Positions 17,301 through 26,779 are shown, counted from the stretch's first letter. The stretch: 59,618 nucleotides of DNA from an uncultured Kordiimonas sp. (GCA_947503575.1 CANNDZ010000003.1:223100-282717); one strand, 5' to 3'. Notes: a model not told the origin generated them from the sequence alone. Numbers and translations: made by a program.

Positions 17301-19933
17301 CCCAGACCTGAACCTGCGCCGGCTACAGCGATGTCATAGGTGCTCCCTGCTTCAAGCTCGACAGCGATCCAGTCATAATCACGGTTAAATTCAATCTCGC
17401 CTTCGTAGGTGCCGTCAATATCAATTGTTGCCGCTGTGTCAACGCTGGCTGTCGGCTCGTCGTCAGAAACATCGTCTGCGCCTTCAATGTTTACAGTGAT
17501 GACCTGTTCCGTTCCATCCACTGATTTAACAGTGATGGTATCGGCTTCCGTTTCACCATCATTAAGGTCAGCCACCGAGTCGGTGTTAAGGTCATATGAC
17601 CAGCTGCCGTCTGCATTGATGGTCAATTCGCCGAATGTGCCGGTTATGGTTTCGGCGGTAAAGCTATCCTCGCCGTCATCAAGATCTGTGATCGTCAATT
17701 GGCCAGACGCACCGTCATCAGCTTCGCCAATAGTTACGGACGTGTCGCCACCAATCACTGCGTCATCATTCACACCTGTTGCGTTGATGGTGATGTCCTG
17801 CGTGGCTTTATTGCCATCAGGGTCCGTCAATGTAACAGTGAAAACGTCCTGGCGAACTTCACCCTCTGCCAGATAATCCATAGCGCCTGCCGGAACATCC
17901 CACACATAGTCATAGGTACCGTCTTCGCTGCCCGGTGTCAGCGTCAAGGTGCCCAGCGCTGTATCATGGCCGCTAGCATCGGCGTTAAATGCCACGCTTA
18001 CATCGATAACAGACACATCAGTATCATCATCATCAAAGGAGAAGCTGCCGCTTACTTCCAGGTTGCCATCACCCTCCAAAACATCTTCGTCGGACGGCAC
18101 CGTGGTAAAGTAAGGTGCCCCCTCTAATGCGACAGAAACCTGATAGGTGCCCGGGTCTCCATTGAACGCATTCACTGCAATATAGTAGGTACCAGTTTCT
18201 GTAGCTGTGTACTGCTGAACGGAATCATCGCCTGGACCACTATTGTTGTCGGCTTCAACCTCTTCACCGTCCGGTCCACGAAGGGACAAATACGAATTCT
18301 CCAGGGTACCCAGACCTGAACCCTCGCCGGATACCGTGACGACATAGGTCTCTCCTGCTTCAAGCTCGACAGCGATCCAGTCATAATCACCGTCAAATTC
18401 AATCTCACCTTCGTAGGTGCCGCCAACTTCCACTGTTGCTGCTGTGTCTGTGCTGGCTGTCGGCTCGTCATCTATTGCTTCGACAGAAAGCCGATAGGTG
18501 CCGGTGTCATTACTATCACCTCCTCTCTCGCCAACATTAATGTAATGGAAACCAGTTTCTGTAGCTGTGTACTGAAGAAGCGAATCATAACCAATATCGC
18601 CGTCATCGTTCTCGCCCACCTGCGTCTCGCCGTCCGGCCCATAAAGATAGACGCGCGGATCGCTCAAAGTACCAAGGCCGGAATCCTCGCCTGACAGGCG
18701 GATTTTATAGGTCTGTCCTTCTTCAAGGTAAATCTTGACCCAGTCCCTGTCGTCGCCGTAATTGGTTACACCGTCGTAGGTATCGCCAACATCCATTGTT
18801 GCTGCTGTATCTGCACTGGCTTTGGGCTCGTCATCAGTTGCATCTACCCGCTCCACTGCCACCTGATAGATGCCAACGGCGTCAGAGTCGGAGCCATCGC
18901 CGCTAACATCAATGTAGAATGTACCGGTTTCAGTTGCAGTGTACGCGAGGTATGACTCGCTATTCGGTCCGGAATCATCATCGCTGTCAACTTCGTCGCC
19001 GTTAGGGGCGCGGATGCTCAGGTTCGAATCCACCAGAGTACCAACTTCAGAAGTTTCACCCGATACTGCAAAAGTGTAAGTCTGCCCTTCCACCAGATCT
19101 ACAGCAATCCAGTCTGCGTCACCGTCAACTTCAATCTCGCCTTCGTAGGTGCCGCCAACATCGATTGTTGCCGCCGTGTCCGTGCTGGCTGTCGGCTCGT
19201 CGTCAGCTGCACCCAGCCGCCCCACTGCAACCTGATAGTCGCCAGCATTGCTTTCTCGGTCGGGCACCGCACTTTTAACATCAATATAGAATGTTCCAGT
19301 TTCTAGTGCCGTATACACGAGGTATGAATCATCCCCGGGTCCGCTATTATTGTCCCTGTCAATTTCAACGCCGTTAGGATCACGAAGGATCGCGAGCGGA
19401 TTCAACGCGTCATCAGCCGATACCGCAAAAGTGTAGGTCTGCCCTGCCACAAGCTCGACGGCTATCCAGTCGTTATCGCTGTTCTGCTCAATAGTACCGT
19501 CGTAGGTGCCTCCAACACTTACAGTTGCAGCCGTTGAGATGCTTTCAATGGGTTCGTCGTCTCCAATATTTTCCACAGAAACCTGATAGGTCCCCGTAAT
19601 GCTATTCCCAAATCCGGTAACCCGTATGTAGTAGGTACCACTTTCTGTCGGGATAAACGTTGCGAATGCATCAGAGCCTGGACCGCTAGAGCGGTCTGTC
19701 ACAAGCCTCGTGCCATCGGCAGAAACGATTACCAATAGAGGATCAGCAAGCGTACCTAAACCGGAGTCCTCACCGGAAACCCGAATGCCATAGTCCTGCC
19801 CTCCCACCAGATCTACAGCAATCCAGTCTTCGTCACCGTCAACTTCAATCTCGCCTTCGTAAGTGCCGCCAACATCGATTGTTGCCGCCGTGTCTGCACC
19901 TGCTGTGGGTTCATCGTCTATTATATCAGCCAT
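14357..19933 (-). CDS. Giant secreted protein with ten PPC repeats, VCBS and RTX
   Basis: About 1858 aa from the ATG at 19931-19933, which has AGAGGA 7 nt upstream; the frame is open to 20005 but without a good start signal. Ten ~110-residue repeats each begin with a DDEPTA-like tag and contain GTYxGEIE, DWIAVELE and TGTYYI patterns, the pre-peptidase C-terminal (PPC) beta-sandwich. Two blocks carry paired cadherin/VCBS-like domains (PYFTTVPSDEDVLEGDG; DGxWxYDL). A Gly/Asn linker, about seven RTX nonapeptides and a C-terminal secretion tail follow. There is no protease domain. It is very acidic and probably a calcium-dependent adhesin or matrix protein exported by a type I system. Confidence 0.88.
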   Translation of the reverse strand: MADIIDDEPTAGADTAATIDVGGTYEGEIEVDGDEDWIAVDLVGGQDYGIRVSGEDSGLGTLADPLLVIVSADGTRLVTDRSSGPGSDAFATFIPTESGTYYIRVTGFGNSITGTYQVSVENIGDDEPIESISTAATVSVGGTYDGTIEQNSDNDWIAVELVAGQTYTFAVSADDALNPLAILRDPNGVEIDRDNNSGPGDDSYLVYTALETGTFYIDVKSAVPDRESNAGDYQVAVGRLGAADDEPTASTDTAATIDVGGTYEGEIEVDGDADWIAVDLVEGQTYTFAVSGETSEVGTLVDSNLSIRAPNGDEVDSDDDSGPNSESYLAYTATETGTFYIDVSGDGSDSDAVGIYQVAVERVDATDDEPKASADTAATMDVGDTYDGVTNYGDDRDWVKIYLEEGQTYKIRLSGEDSGLGTLSDPRVYLYGPDGETQVGENDDGDIGYDSLLQYTATETGFHYINVGERGGDSNDTGTYRLSVEAIDDEPTASTDTAATVEVGGTYEGEIEFDGDYDWIAVELEAGETYVVTVSGEGSGLGTLENSYLSLRGPDGEEVEADNNSGPGDDSVQQYTATETGTYYIAVNAFNGDPGTYQVSVALEGAPYFTTVPSDEDVLEGDGNLEVSGSFSFDDDDTDVSVIDVSVAFNADASGHDTALGTLTLTPGSEDGTYDYVWDVPAGAMDYLAEGEVRQDVFTVTLTDPDGNKATQDITINATGVNDDAVIGGDTSVTIGEADDGASGQLTITDLDDGEDSFTAETITGTFGELTINADGSWSYDLNTDSVADLNDGETEADTITVKSVDGTEQVITVNIEGADDVSDDEPTASVDTAATIDIDGTYEGEIEFNRDYDWIAVELEAGSTYDIAVAGAGSGLGTLENSYLSLLGPDGEEVEADNNGGPGDDSALQYTATETGTYYISVNAFTGAPGTYQVSVKDITDDEPTANVDTAATIDVGGTYEGEIEVDDDYDWIAVELEAGVTYDVTVSGASSGLGTLENSYLSLRGPDGEEVEADNNDGPGFDSALRYTATESGTYYIAVNAFTGDPGTYQVSVAPVENDDEPTASVATAATMDVGGTYEGEAEEDDDEDWIAVELEAGQLYRIGIEGRDTEPYTLFDPLLTVYDSQGNALASDDDTGEGRNPLLDFTAPSDGTYYISATGDSGSTGTYRISLENIVDDEPTASVDTAATLEVGGTYEGEIEVDGDYDWIAVELEAGNIYGVSVSGEGSGLGTLENSYLSLRGPDGEEVEADNNGGPGDDSALRYTATETGTYYIAVNAFTGDPGTYQVSVENIADDEPTASTDTAATIDVGGTYEGEIEVDGDYDWIAVELESGETYDVTVSGAGSGLGTLENSYLSLRGPDGEEVEADNNSGPGDDSTLQYTATETGTYYIAVNAFNGDPGTYQVSVALEGAPYFTTVPSDEDVLEGDGNLEVSGSFSFDDDDTDVSVINVSVAFNNGVGGQDALGDLVLTAGDEAGTYNYTWSVNAGDLDYLVEGEELLEVFTITLTDPAGNTRTQNVTITITGTNDVAVIAGDTSRTIDEDDRGTSGQLTVTDADFEEDGFVAETLTGRYGELSIDEDGIWEYDLNNSSVAGLDDGDTVSDSFTVQSIDGTEQAITVRIEGEDDDAGGGNTGSGNTGGGNTGGGDGGGNTNPDPDPTPDTDPVDPDVSQLIIGTEGSNVLNGTALDDIIWARGGPDAVSGGLGDDIIGGASGADTLNGDGGNDTIFGSDGDDLIDGGSGDDVLFNGEGTDTMSGGVGNDTLWGGGGDDIMSGGSGEDAFKFIDNNGTDVITDFDADEDTLFFAGLTNGFESIEELRAASEFVDGSLRISLGNDNFVILDGVDASQLTEENVVL
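15660..18460 (-). repeat. Long near-identical internal repeats in the giant gene
   Basis: PPC-coding blocks of about 360-380 bp recur at high DNA identity (for example around 15700-15990, 16050-16340, 16760-17070, 17120-17410, 18130-18430). A longer unit, PPC plus the cadherin-like start, is repeated at 15560-15730 and 17960-18150. This can drive copy-number variation and assembly errors. Confidence 0.75.
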
Positions 19934-20802
19934 TGCTTCATCCTCTGAGCTTGCAGCGCCGATAAATTTACTAGGTGATAGACCCAAAAATTTGCACGGA
20001 CGCATTAAAATCTATGTCCCTGCTAACACGGTGGCCTTTCCGAAATTTCTCCGAAAAGTAGATAATTCTGTCAAAATGTATCGAAGGAGAAAAATTTCGA
20101 ATTTTCAGTGCTTTATCTGCGAAATGCCGCGAAAATTCGGAGTCTTTTTTTTGGAAAAAGTTAGGTTTTGATAATGAGGTATCTGACGATTTTCGCTAAA
20201 AAACTCGACGGCTCGGAAGCAGCGAAACAGACATGTGGATCAATGATGCGAAACATCACCGCTGCAGCAGATTAAGGCACACGGCCTCATCCGTTGTTTT
20301 CATTTCCGGCTGACCTTGCCCCATTTGCATTGGTTCGTTTTAGCGGGTCCGCAATTCACTCCCACAATGCTGTCAAGTGCTGCGAACACTTCTAGCCATT
20401 CTGGGTTTTCTGAAAATGTTCCATCCAGCGAATACCGATGCGGCTAACCCGCGGTGATCTCCGAAATGCAAACACCAAAGTTGATTCCGCGGTTTGGGGT
20501 GATTTGAGCGTCTTGGATGATCAAACGACACGTAATTGTATATTTTTGTGTAATTTTGGGAAAAAAAATACATTTTCGAGAATTTGTTACTACATTTTTT
20601 GATATATTTGACCTTGTAACCAGCAGTCAACGCCTCATAGACGAAGTAAGGCGGCCACGGCTGTCCAGCCATTGTAACAGCTGAGTACACAGCTGACACA
20701 GTTGGTGACTGGGATAACAGGCACTAACACTGCTGGAGCGTTAATAAAGAATGAGCAGCAGGTTAAACGCCTTCTGCGCATTGGAAACAGGTGTAATGCG
20801 AC
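19934..20802. other. Long divergent intergenic region, no gene seen
   Basis: 869 bp between the giant gene (leftward) and the regulator at 20803 (rightward). It is AT-rich near 20040-20160 and 20530-20620. I see no open frame with family features, no tRNA and no strong terminator. It must hold both promoters, and the adjacent OmpR-type regulator is the obvious candidate to act here. Short imperfect repeats (cagctgagtac / cagctgacac, 20680-20700) were noted but not resolved. Confidence 0.5.
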
Positions 20803-21540
20803 ATGGATAAAAAACATCATATCTTGATTGTCGAAGATGAGTTCGCTCTGCGGAAGTCAATTGCTTCCTACTTTGAGTCTAACGGATTGAAGGTTTCAGA
20901 AGCAGAAAATGCAACTCAAGCTTTAGAGCGTCACAGAGCTGTTGAACCAGATCTTGTTCTCTTGGACATCGTCCTTGATAGCGGCGATGGCTTGGAGGTT
21001 TGCAAGGAAATTCGCAGAATATCGAATACACCAATCATTTTTTTAACTGGCAGACTTGATCTTCCAGATAGAATTTTGGGATTGGAAATTGGCGGCGATG
21101 ATTATGTTACAAAGCCATTTGACTTACGAGAACTTTTGGCACGCGTCCGTACAGTTTTGCGGCGGCGTCCGTCCCCTTCCGAGAGTAAAGTGGCGGAAGA
21201 AGTTCCTGCATCCAAGATTTCGTTTGGCCCATGGACACTGGATCCTTCTCAGCGGGCTCTATTTAAAGACGGTGAAGCGCCAATAAGACTTACAAGCGGT
21301 GAATTCAAAATTCTTGTGGCCTTCCTGCGCAACCCAAGAGTGATTTTGAGCCGACAGATGTTGCTAGACCTTAAACAAGGCCAAGCCCAGGCAGATATTT
21401 ATGATCGTTCTATTGACAATTATATCTCCAGGATAAGACGCAAAATTGAAGAGCATCCAAAACAGCCTCAATACATAAAAACATACTCTAAGGGAGGCTA
21501 TGCATTTGAGTGCGACGTCAGCTTTCATCCCAACACCTAA
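20803..21540 (+). CDS. OmpR/PhoB-family response regulator
   Basis: A 245-aa regulator. The receiver has EDE at 11-13 and phosphoacceptor Asp55 (LVLLDIVLDSGDG). The winged helix (about 140-240) has LTSGEFKILVAFLRNP and IDNYISRIRRKIE. It is close in sequence to the regulator at 13502-14254, including the unusual LLDLKQ segment after the wing, so the two are paralogues. It is divergent from the giant secreted protein and likely regulates it or itself. Confidence 0.93.
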   Translation: MDKKHHILIVEDEFALRKSIASYFESNGLKVSEAENATQALERHRAVEPDLVLLDIVLDSGDGLEVCKEIRRISNTPIIFLTGRLDLPDRILGLEIGGDDYVTKPFDLRELLARVRTVLRRRPSPSESKVAEEVPASKISFGPWTLDPSQRALFKDGEAPIRLTSGEFKILVAFLRNPRVILSRQMLLDLKQGQAQADIYDRSIDNYISRIRRKIEEHPKQPQYIKTYSKGGYAFECDVSFHPNT

Positions 21541-21784
21541 GTAAATCCCACAATAAACAATGTTGCTCGCGGACTCCTTGAAAGGGAAGACTAGTGTTGC
21601 GCTCAGTGCACTAAAGCAAGACAACCAGTGAAATGCCAATCCCGCACAATGGCAGGGCAACGGTGACAGGCAGTGGTCTGTTGAAACTGTCCAACAGGCT
21701 CAACACAAATCGATTTATTAACGGTGCTTTTTCCATAGGTAGTTCCGTATTTTCTGTTGAAGTTCGTTAGCCACAATCACGACT

Positions 21785-22099
21785 TTAAACCGCTTGGTCT
21801 CGTTCGTGCTCTAACCGATATATGGTGCCACCGACGAAAATTTGCCCGCCTCTTGGGCCATAGGCGAATCCCCCGCTATGACTTCTGCAAGCAATCGCCT
21901 TGACATCGACTAGGTAGGTAAGATGTTTCCGTAATTCCTCGAAAGCCGCCCGGCTGGGCTGTTGCCTCATGGACCTTATATATCCGAGCGACGCAGCAAT
22001 TTCCGATAACCGCACCTCAGGACAGGAGTGGTTCTCTATGCAGGAAATGATAGCCTTAATGACCTCCTTACTATAGTTCATGATACAGGCCCCAATCAT
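21785..22099 (-). CDS. Small protein with winged-helix-like pattern, unknown
   Basis: Up to 104 aa; an internal ATG at 22081 (MNYSKEV) is a likely start. The sequence reads as a compact helical domain (EVIKAIISCIENHSC, VRLSEIAASLGY, ELRKHLTYLVDVKAI) ending in a possible beta wing (GQIFVGGTIYRL), which would suit a winged-helix regulator. I do not recognise the family. It lies 90 bp downstream of the 97-aa gene on the same strand and may form an operon with it. Confidence 0.5.
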   Translation of the reverse strand: MIGACIMNYSKEVIKAIISCIENHSCPEVRLSEIAASLGYIRSMRQQPSRAAFEELRKHLTYLVDVKAIACRSHSGGFAYGPRGGQIFVGGTIYRLEHERDQAV

Positions 22100-22188
22100 T
22101 GCTAAACCAAAAGGAGTCTAGCGGACCTGCAGCTGATTAATTTGTCACCTTTGTCCTAGAATGATAGAAATATGTATCAGTTAACTAC

Positions 22189-22482
22189 TCAGCTGGATTT
22201 GAGATATTCTCGAACATATTCGCCCTGACTATGCGCATCAGGACGGCGCCCACTATGGTGGCACCAAGCGAGGAACGTATGAGTTTCGACATATACCCGC
22301 GTAACAGCGAGTCCCTGACCATCCAACTGACGTTCGTAGGCCAGCATGTTCACCAACCATTGAGCATAACTGGCTGGCATTAAAACGGCATCGAGCATAA
22401 GCCCTTTCGCCTCTTCAAAATCTTCTGGGCCATACCACGGAAGGGGGACAGTGGCTGCACTACCTGTATTTATGTGGTTCAT
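22189..22482 (-). CDS. Small uncharacterised protein, paralogue of 13029-13325
   Basis: A 97-aa protein that aligns full length with the 98-aa product at 13029-13325 (shared LPWY, LDAVLMP, YVETHTFLAWC region). No known domain is visible. Each copy sits near an OmpR-type regulator gene, so the small gene and regulator may have been duplicated together. Confidence 0.55.
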   Translation of the reverse strand: MNHINTGSAATVPLPWYGPEDFEEAKGLMLDAVLMPASYAQWLVNMLAYERQLDGQGLAVTRVYVETHTFLAWCHHSGRRPDAHSQGEYVREYLKSS

Positions 22483-22734
22483 CTACAAACCTCACACACT
22501 AGTAATTGAGTTGTAGATGCTAGCGAGTATGGCGCTTCAAAGTGTTAGCGGGTATTGGCGAAATAGTATTTTTTTGTATCAGGCAAAGCTAAGAACACTC
22601 TATGAAGGGCTTATGGCTACCTGAGTTAATCGGCCTCGAGAGTTTCTCCGCATTGATGTTGAGACCGCACTAACATTTACGACACACTATTTGTGATAAA
22701 CTTCTTTAGCGAAACACATTTGTGCAGGCGCTAC

Positions 22735-23162
22735 GCAATCCTCGTGTTGCCTTCGCGTTGCTCCAGCCGAATGGCAGTTAAAATCCGGAGGCCCAGCCAA
22801 CAAAAAAACGGTCCGAAGGACCAGGGTTTTCTTGTTGGTTGCGGGAGTAGGGTTTTAGGTGCGCATGCCTTTGTCATTGCTTCCTTGACCTTGGCGCTAT
22901 ATCGCAATGCAATGCATTGCTGCGCCGGCGGTTGAACCTACTTTATCCGTAGGTTCAAAGCGTATTCCTGTAACCCAAAAACACGAAAGCCACCCCGATT
23001 GGGGTGGCTTCGATGTTTTGGTTGCGGGAGTAGGATTTACCGTATCAGGGCTATGCCCCTCACGTTGACCTTCCTCGCTATGCTCGTTGGTCCGAACATA
23101 GGTTAAAATCCGGAACCCCAGCTAACAAAAAACCCCGGTCCGAAGGACCAGGGTTTTCTTGT
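22735..23162. repeat. Second array of tRNA-fMet 3'-end remnants with hairpins
   Basis: No gene is present. tRNA-fMet 3' ends (tggttgcgggagtagg) occur at 22836 and 23019, with the complete 3' half at 23163. Each is preceded by a hairpin: ggtccgaaggacc at 22810, GCCACCCC-gatt-GGGGTGGC at 22989-23008, and ggtccgaaggacc at 23133. The first two are interrupted in the T-loop by GC-rich palindromic sequence ending in aggttaaaatccgga. The order and spacing (183 and 144 bp) mirror the array at 5860-6391. Confidence 0.75.
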
Positions 23163-23212
23163 TGGTTGCGGGAGTAGGATTTGAACCTACGACCTTCAGG
23201 TTATGAGCCTGA
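23163..23212 (-). other. Displaced tRNA-fMet 3' half; att site between islands A and B
   Basis: A perfect 50-bp match to the 3' part of the intact tRNA-fMet (59347-59396), breaking at the same base and followed by TTGATAGG. Downstream AT-rich sequence with a TGTGATAGAAA..TGTGATAAAAT pair closely resembles that following the remnant at 29328, so islands B and C have related left ends. Confidence 0.82.
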
Positions 23213-23497
23213 TTGATAGGCGTATAAATCATTGATATTATTATATAATTAATTTTATGAAAAAATAATGTGATAGAAACTGTGATAAAATTGCGAATCA
23301 GAAAACTCATTTTAAGGCTTGTGAGGCGGTTATCTAATGATTTTAGTCGAATTAGCACCACAAGCACATTCAAACAATATCCCTGCATATTTTGTTGAAA
23401 CCACATCAAGCAAAAGAGCGCAAAGCGCTTAAGTATTCATCTCACATACCACCATGGAAACACCTTAACCCTTGATCACTAGATAGTTCCTTTTAGC

Positions 23498-26400
23498 TTA
23501 ATGAAAATTCCTGCCTTTTGGTAATATAGCAGAAACTCTTCTCGGTTTTTTCATCGAGTGCGCCACATCTTCAATATGATCTACCAACGTGCCATTTCGA
23601 ACTTCGTCTGAGGGTTCATTAGGGTTCAATAACTCATCACAGTCACTAATAGCAGCCAGTTCATCACTCATATCCACAAGCTGTCGTGCGACAACATGCA
23701 TAACCGTCTCCTCCCGCTGCAACATGCCCACCACGCCAAGAAAACGTGCGCCAACCACTGTGCGCCTTTCGGCTTCAAACAGCTTTGGCCAAATGATGAT
23801 GTTGATCACACCCGTCTCATCTTCAAGTGTCGCAAATATCACCCCGCTTGCTGTACTTGGTCGCTGCCGGACAAGTACAAGGCCCGCCACTGTCACTGGG
23901 CGATTTGCTGGATGCTCCATCAATTCTGCAGCCGTTATGAATTTGCGCATTTCAAGGTTTGGCCGAATGAAGCTAACCGGATGCGCCTTAAGCGATAGCC
24001 TGAGCGTTGTATAATCTTCAACCACATGCTCGCCGAGCGGCATGGTAGGCAAACTAACTTCAAGCTCTCGCTGCATGGCTTCGCTATTATTTTCAAGAGC
24101 ATGCTCAAAAAGCGGCAAGTCTTCAACCGCACTCCGTGCACCCGTTGGCGCTCCCAGCCCCTGCACTGCCCATAACGCGTCGCGGCGATCTAAGCCAAGC
24201 GAGCGAAAACAGTCCGCACGTGCCAGCTTCTCAATCGCGGCTACAGACAAGCCCGTTCTGAAATACAGGTCCCTTACGCTGTCGAACCCACGCTCTCTAA
24301 CATGTGTGAGTGTTTCGGCTTCTTGCTTGCTCACGCCTTTGATTTGCCGGAAACCAAGCCTTAGCGCCATCACACCACCCCCCTCACGCGTTTGTGCTCT
24401 TTTGTTGTTTGTTTTCTCTAACAAATGGTCCCATGTGCTGAAGTTCACATCAACGTTGAGCACTTCGCCTTTATGGTCTCTGAAGTCTCGCACAAGCGAT
24501 GAACTGGAGTAAAAACCCATAGGGAGAGAGTTTAATAGGGCGCAGGTGAAAGCGTCTGGATAATAACATTTAAGCCATGATGATATATAGGCGAGCAATG
24601 CAAAACTGGCTGAGTGGCTTTCCGGAAAACCATAGTCTGAAAACCCCTCAATTTGCTTGAAACATCGCTCAGCAAATTCAGGCTCATATCCATTTTTTAT
24701 CATGCCATTTAAAAACTTCTCCTTAAAGTCACCAATTTGACCCGTACGCTTAAAGGTAGCCATGGCTTTGCGCAGTTTGTCTGCTTCGCCCGGTGTAAAG
24801 CCTGCACCAACAATGGCGATCTTCATGGCTTGCTCCTGAAACAGTGGCACACCAAATGTTTTCTCGAGTACAGCTTCCAGTTCTTTTGAGGGATATGTAA
24901 CCTCTTCCAATCCGTTTCGACGCTTCAGGTATGGATGTACCATGTCGCCTTGAATAGGCCCCGGCCTTACAATCGCCACCTCAATAACAAGGTCATAAAA
25001 TTTGCGCGGTTTAAGGCGCGGTAACATGGACATTTGCGCCCGGCTTTCTATCTGAAACACACCGATGGTGTCTGCTTTGCAGATCATGTCATAAACGCCA
25101 CTATCCTCTATAGGGACCGTCGCGAGTTCATAAGGCTTGCCGTAATGATGCTTGATGAGTGTGAAGGCCTTTCGAATGGCTGTAAGCATACCAAGCGCCA
25201 GCACATCAACCTTAAGGATACCAAGCGCATCCAGGTCGTCCTTGTCCCATTCAACATAGGTACGGTCTTTCATTGCAGCATTGGCAATGGGGATGACTTC
25301 CTCAAGCGGGCCATCTGTCATGACAAACCCACCTACATGCTGCGAAAGGTGACGCGGAAACCCTGCAATTTCATGCGTTAGCTTAATCGCTTGCATCAAT
25401 GTTGGGTCATTTGCATCTAAACCAAGTTCTGTCGCGCGTTCAACAGCAAGGCCGTCTCTGCTCCATCCCGATGCATTACTGGACAGCGCACTGACGGTAT
25501 CCAGTGACAGCCCCATGGCTTTACCTACTTCCCGAATAGCACTGCGAGCACGGTAAGTGATGACGGTTGCCGCAATTCCTGCACGATGACGCCCATATTT
25601 TGCGTAGATATACTGGATAACCTCTTCACGGCGTTCGTGTTCGAAATCAACATCAATATCAGGTGGTTCGCCGCGGTCTGCAGAGACAAATCGTTCAAAC
25701 AGCAGATCAATCTGGGTTGGGTCCACAGAGGTAATGCCAAGGCAATAACAAACGGCAGAGTTGGCAGCAGACCCCCGCCCCTGACATAAGATTTTTTTCC
25801 GGCGGGCATAACGAACAATGTCATCAACAGTCAGGAAATACGGCGCATAATCAAGCTTCTCAATCAACTTTAACTCATGTGTGATTGTCTTTCTAACTCT
25901 CGGTGTGACGCCTTCAGGATATCTTTGTTTTGCGCCGATCCATGTCAGGCGTTCCAGTTCTTCCTGCGGTGTTGCGCTTTCTCCTGCTGGTTCTTTTGGA
26001 TATTCATACTTCAGCTCGTAGAGTGAAAATTTGCACTGCGCTGCAATCTCTAGTGTGCGCGCAACAGCGCCTTCATAGCCTTTAAAAACACGTGTGATTT
26101 CACCGATACCTTTTAAATGCCGTTCCGCATTGACATTTAAACGCAGCCCGGCTTTTGCAATAGTTGTGTGTTCACGGATACAAGTCAGAATATCCTGCAA
26201 AGGTCGCCGGTTTGGTATGTGATACTGCACATCGCCAATAGCCACGAGCGGTGTATGAAATTGCAAGGATAATTGCTCAAGCACCTCAAGCCGCGCGTCA
26301 TCATTGCTTTGGTACAATCGTGTAGCACCAAGGTAAACTGAACCTGGGAACACGCCCGCCAGCCAGTTTAAATCTGTCGCAAATTTTGTGCTAAGTTTGT

Positions 26401-26779
26401 ATGGTGGCACAGCAATGAAGATATGTTCACTATCAAGGTCATAAAGATCATCACTGGTTAGAATGCAGTTTCCTTTTTCCGCTCGGCGGTTTCCTTTGGT
26501 TAGCAGCTTGGTGAGCCTGCCATACGCAGCCCGGTTTTGCGGAAAACACACTGTTTCAAAACCGCATGTCAGCACCAACCTCACGCCCACTAGAAACTGG
26601 ATGCCAGCTTCTTTTGCCGCCACATGGCCGCGCACGATACCCGCAAAACTGTTTCTGTCTGTGATGGTGATGGCTTTATAATCAAGCTTCACGGCTTGCT
26701 GTACCAATTCATCGGGGTGCGATGCACCGCGCAGAAAGGAAAAATTGCTGGTAACTGACAGTTCTGCGTAGCCACTCAT
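23498..26779 (-). CDS. dnaE2: Error-prone DNA polymerase III alpha subunit DnaE2/ImuC
   Basis: A 1093-aa C-family polymerase. The PHP domain occupies residues ~5-200 (ELSVTSNFSFLRGASHP). The catalytic aspartates are D374 and D376 in PPDIDVDF and D525 in LKVDVLALG. It has an HhH region and an OB fold near the C-terminus (ASGVIFATLEDETG). At ~1093 aa it is shorter than replicative DnaE, as is usual for DnaE2. It is last in an imuA-imuB-dnaE2 operon, and its ATG overlaps the imuB stop (26776-26779). The complex performs damage-induced translesion synthesis. It lies on a segment bounded by two tRNA-fMet att remnants, unusual for this normally core SOS cassette. Confidence 0.96.
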   Translation of the reverse strand: MSGYAELSVTSNFSFLRGASHPDELVQQAVKLDYKAITITDRNSFAGIVRGHVAAKEAGIQFLVGVRLVLTCGFETVCFPQNRAAYGRLTKLLTKGNRRAEKGNCILTSDDLYDLDSEHIFIAVPPYKLSTKFATDLNWLAGVFPGSVYLGATRLYQSNDDARLEVLEQLSLQFHTPLVAIGDVQYHIPNRRPLQDILTCIREHTTIAKAGLRLNVNAERHLKGIGEITRVFKGYEGAVARTLEIAAQCKFSLYELKYEYPKEPAGESATPQEELERLTWIGAKQRYPEGVTPRVRKTITHELKLIEKLDYAPYFLTVDDIVRYARRKKILCQGRGSAANSAVCYCLGITSVDPTQIDLLFERFVSADRGEPPDIDVDFEHERREEVIQYIYAKYGRHRAGIAATVITYRARSAIREVGKAMGLSLDTVSALSSNASGWSRDGLAVERATELGLDANDPTLMQAIKLTHEIAGFPRHLSQHVGGFVMTDGPLEEVIPIANAAMKDRTYVEWDKDDLDALGILKVDVLALGMLTAIRKAFTLIKHHYGKPYELATVPIEDSGVYDMICKADTIGVFQIESRAQMSMLPRLKPRKFYDLVIEVAIVRPGPIQGDMVHPYLKRRNGLEEVTYPSKELEAVLEKTFGVPLFQEQAMKIAIVGAGFTPGEADKLRKAMATFKRTGQIGDFKEKFLNGMIKNGYEPEFAERCFKQIEGFSDYGFPESHSASFALLAYISSWLKCYYPDAFTCALLNSLPMGFYSSSSLVRDFRDHKGEVLNVDVNFSTWDHLLEKTNNKRAQTREGGGVMALRLGFRQIKGVSKQEAETLTHVRERGFDSVRDLYFRTGLSVAAIEKLARADCFRSLGLDRRDALWAVQGLGAPTGARSAVEDLPLFEHALENNSEAMQRELEVSLPTMPLGEHVVEDYTTLRLSLKAHPVSFIRPNLEMRKFITAAELMEHPANRPVTVAGLVLVRQRPSTASGVIFATLEDETGVINIIIWPKLFEAERRTVVGARFLGVVGMLQREETVMHVVARQLVDMSDELAAISDCDELLNPNEPSDEVRNGTLVDHIEDVAHSMKKPRRVSAILPKGRNFH

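Noticed and set aside
14343-18127. Several long plus-strand frames opposite the giant protein gene (for example 14343-14915, 14912-15700, 17409-17876)
   Set aside because: They are antisense shadows of repetitive coding DNA, lack ribosome sites and repeat with the PPC units.
22810-23158. Possible CRISPR array because of regularly spaced short repeats
   Set aside because: Repeats are hairpin terminators and tRNA ends with unequal spacing of 140-180 bp and no spacer-like unique units or cas genes.
23122-23409. 95-codon minus-strand frame
   Set aside because: Its C-terminal part is the translated tRNA-fMet remnant (NLKVVGSNPTPATNKK is a familiar tRNA read-through peptide).
23337-23432. 31-codon plus-strand frame after the second att remnant
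   Set aside because: It is too short, has no ribosome site and no recognisable family; it may be a stub destroyed by integration but is unsupported.
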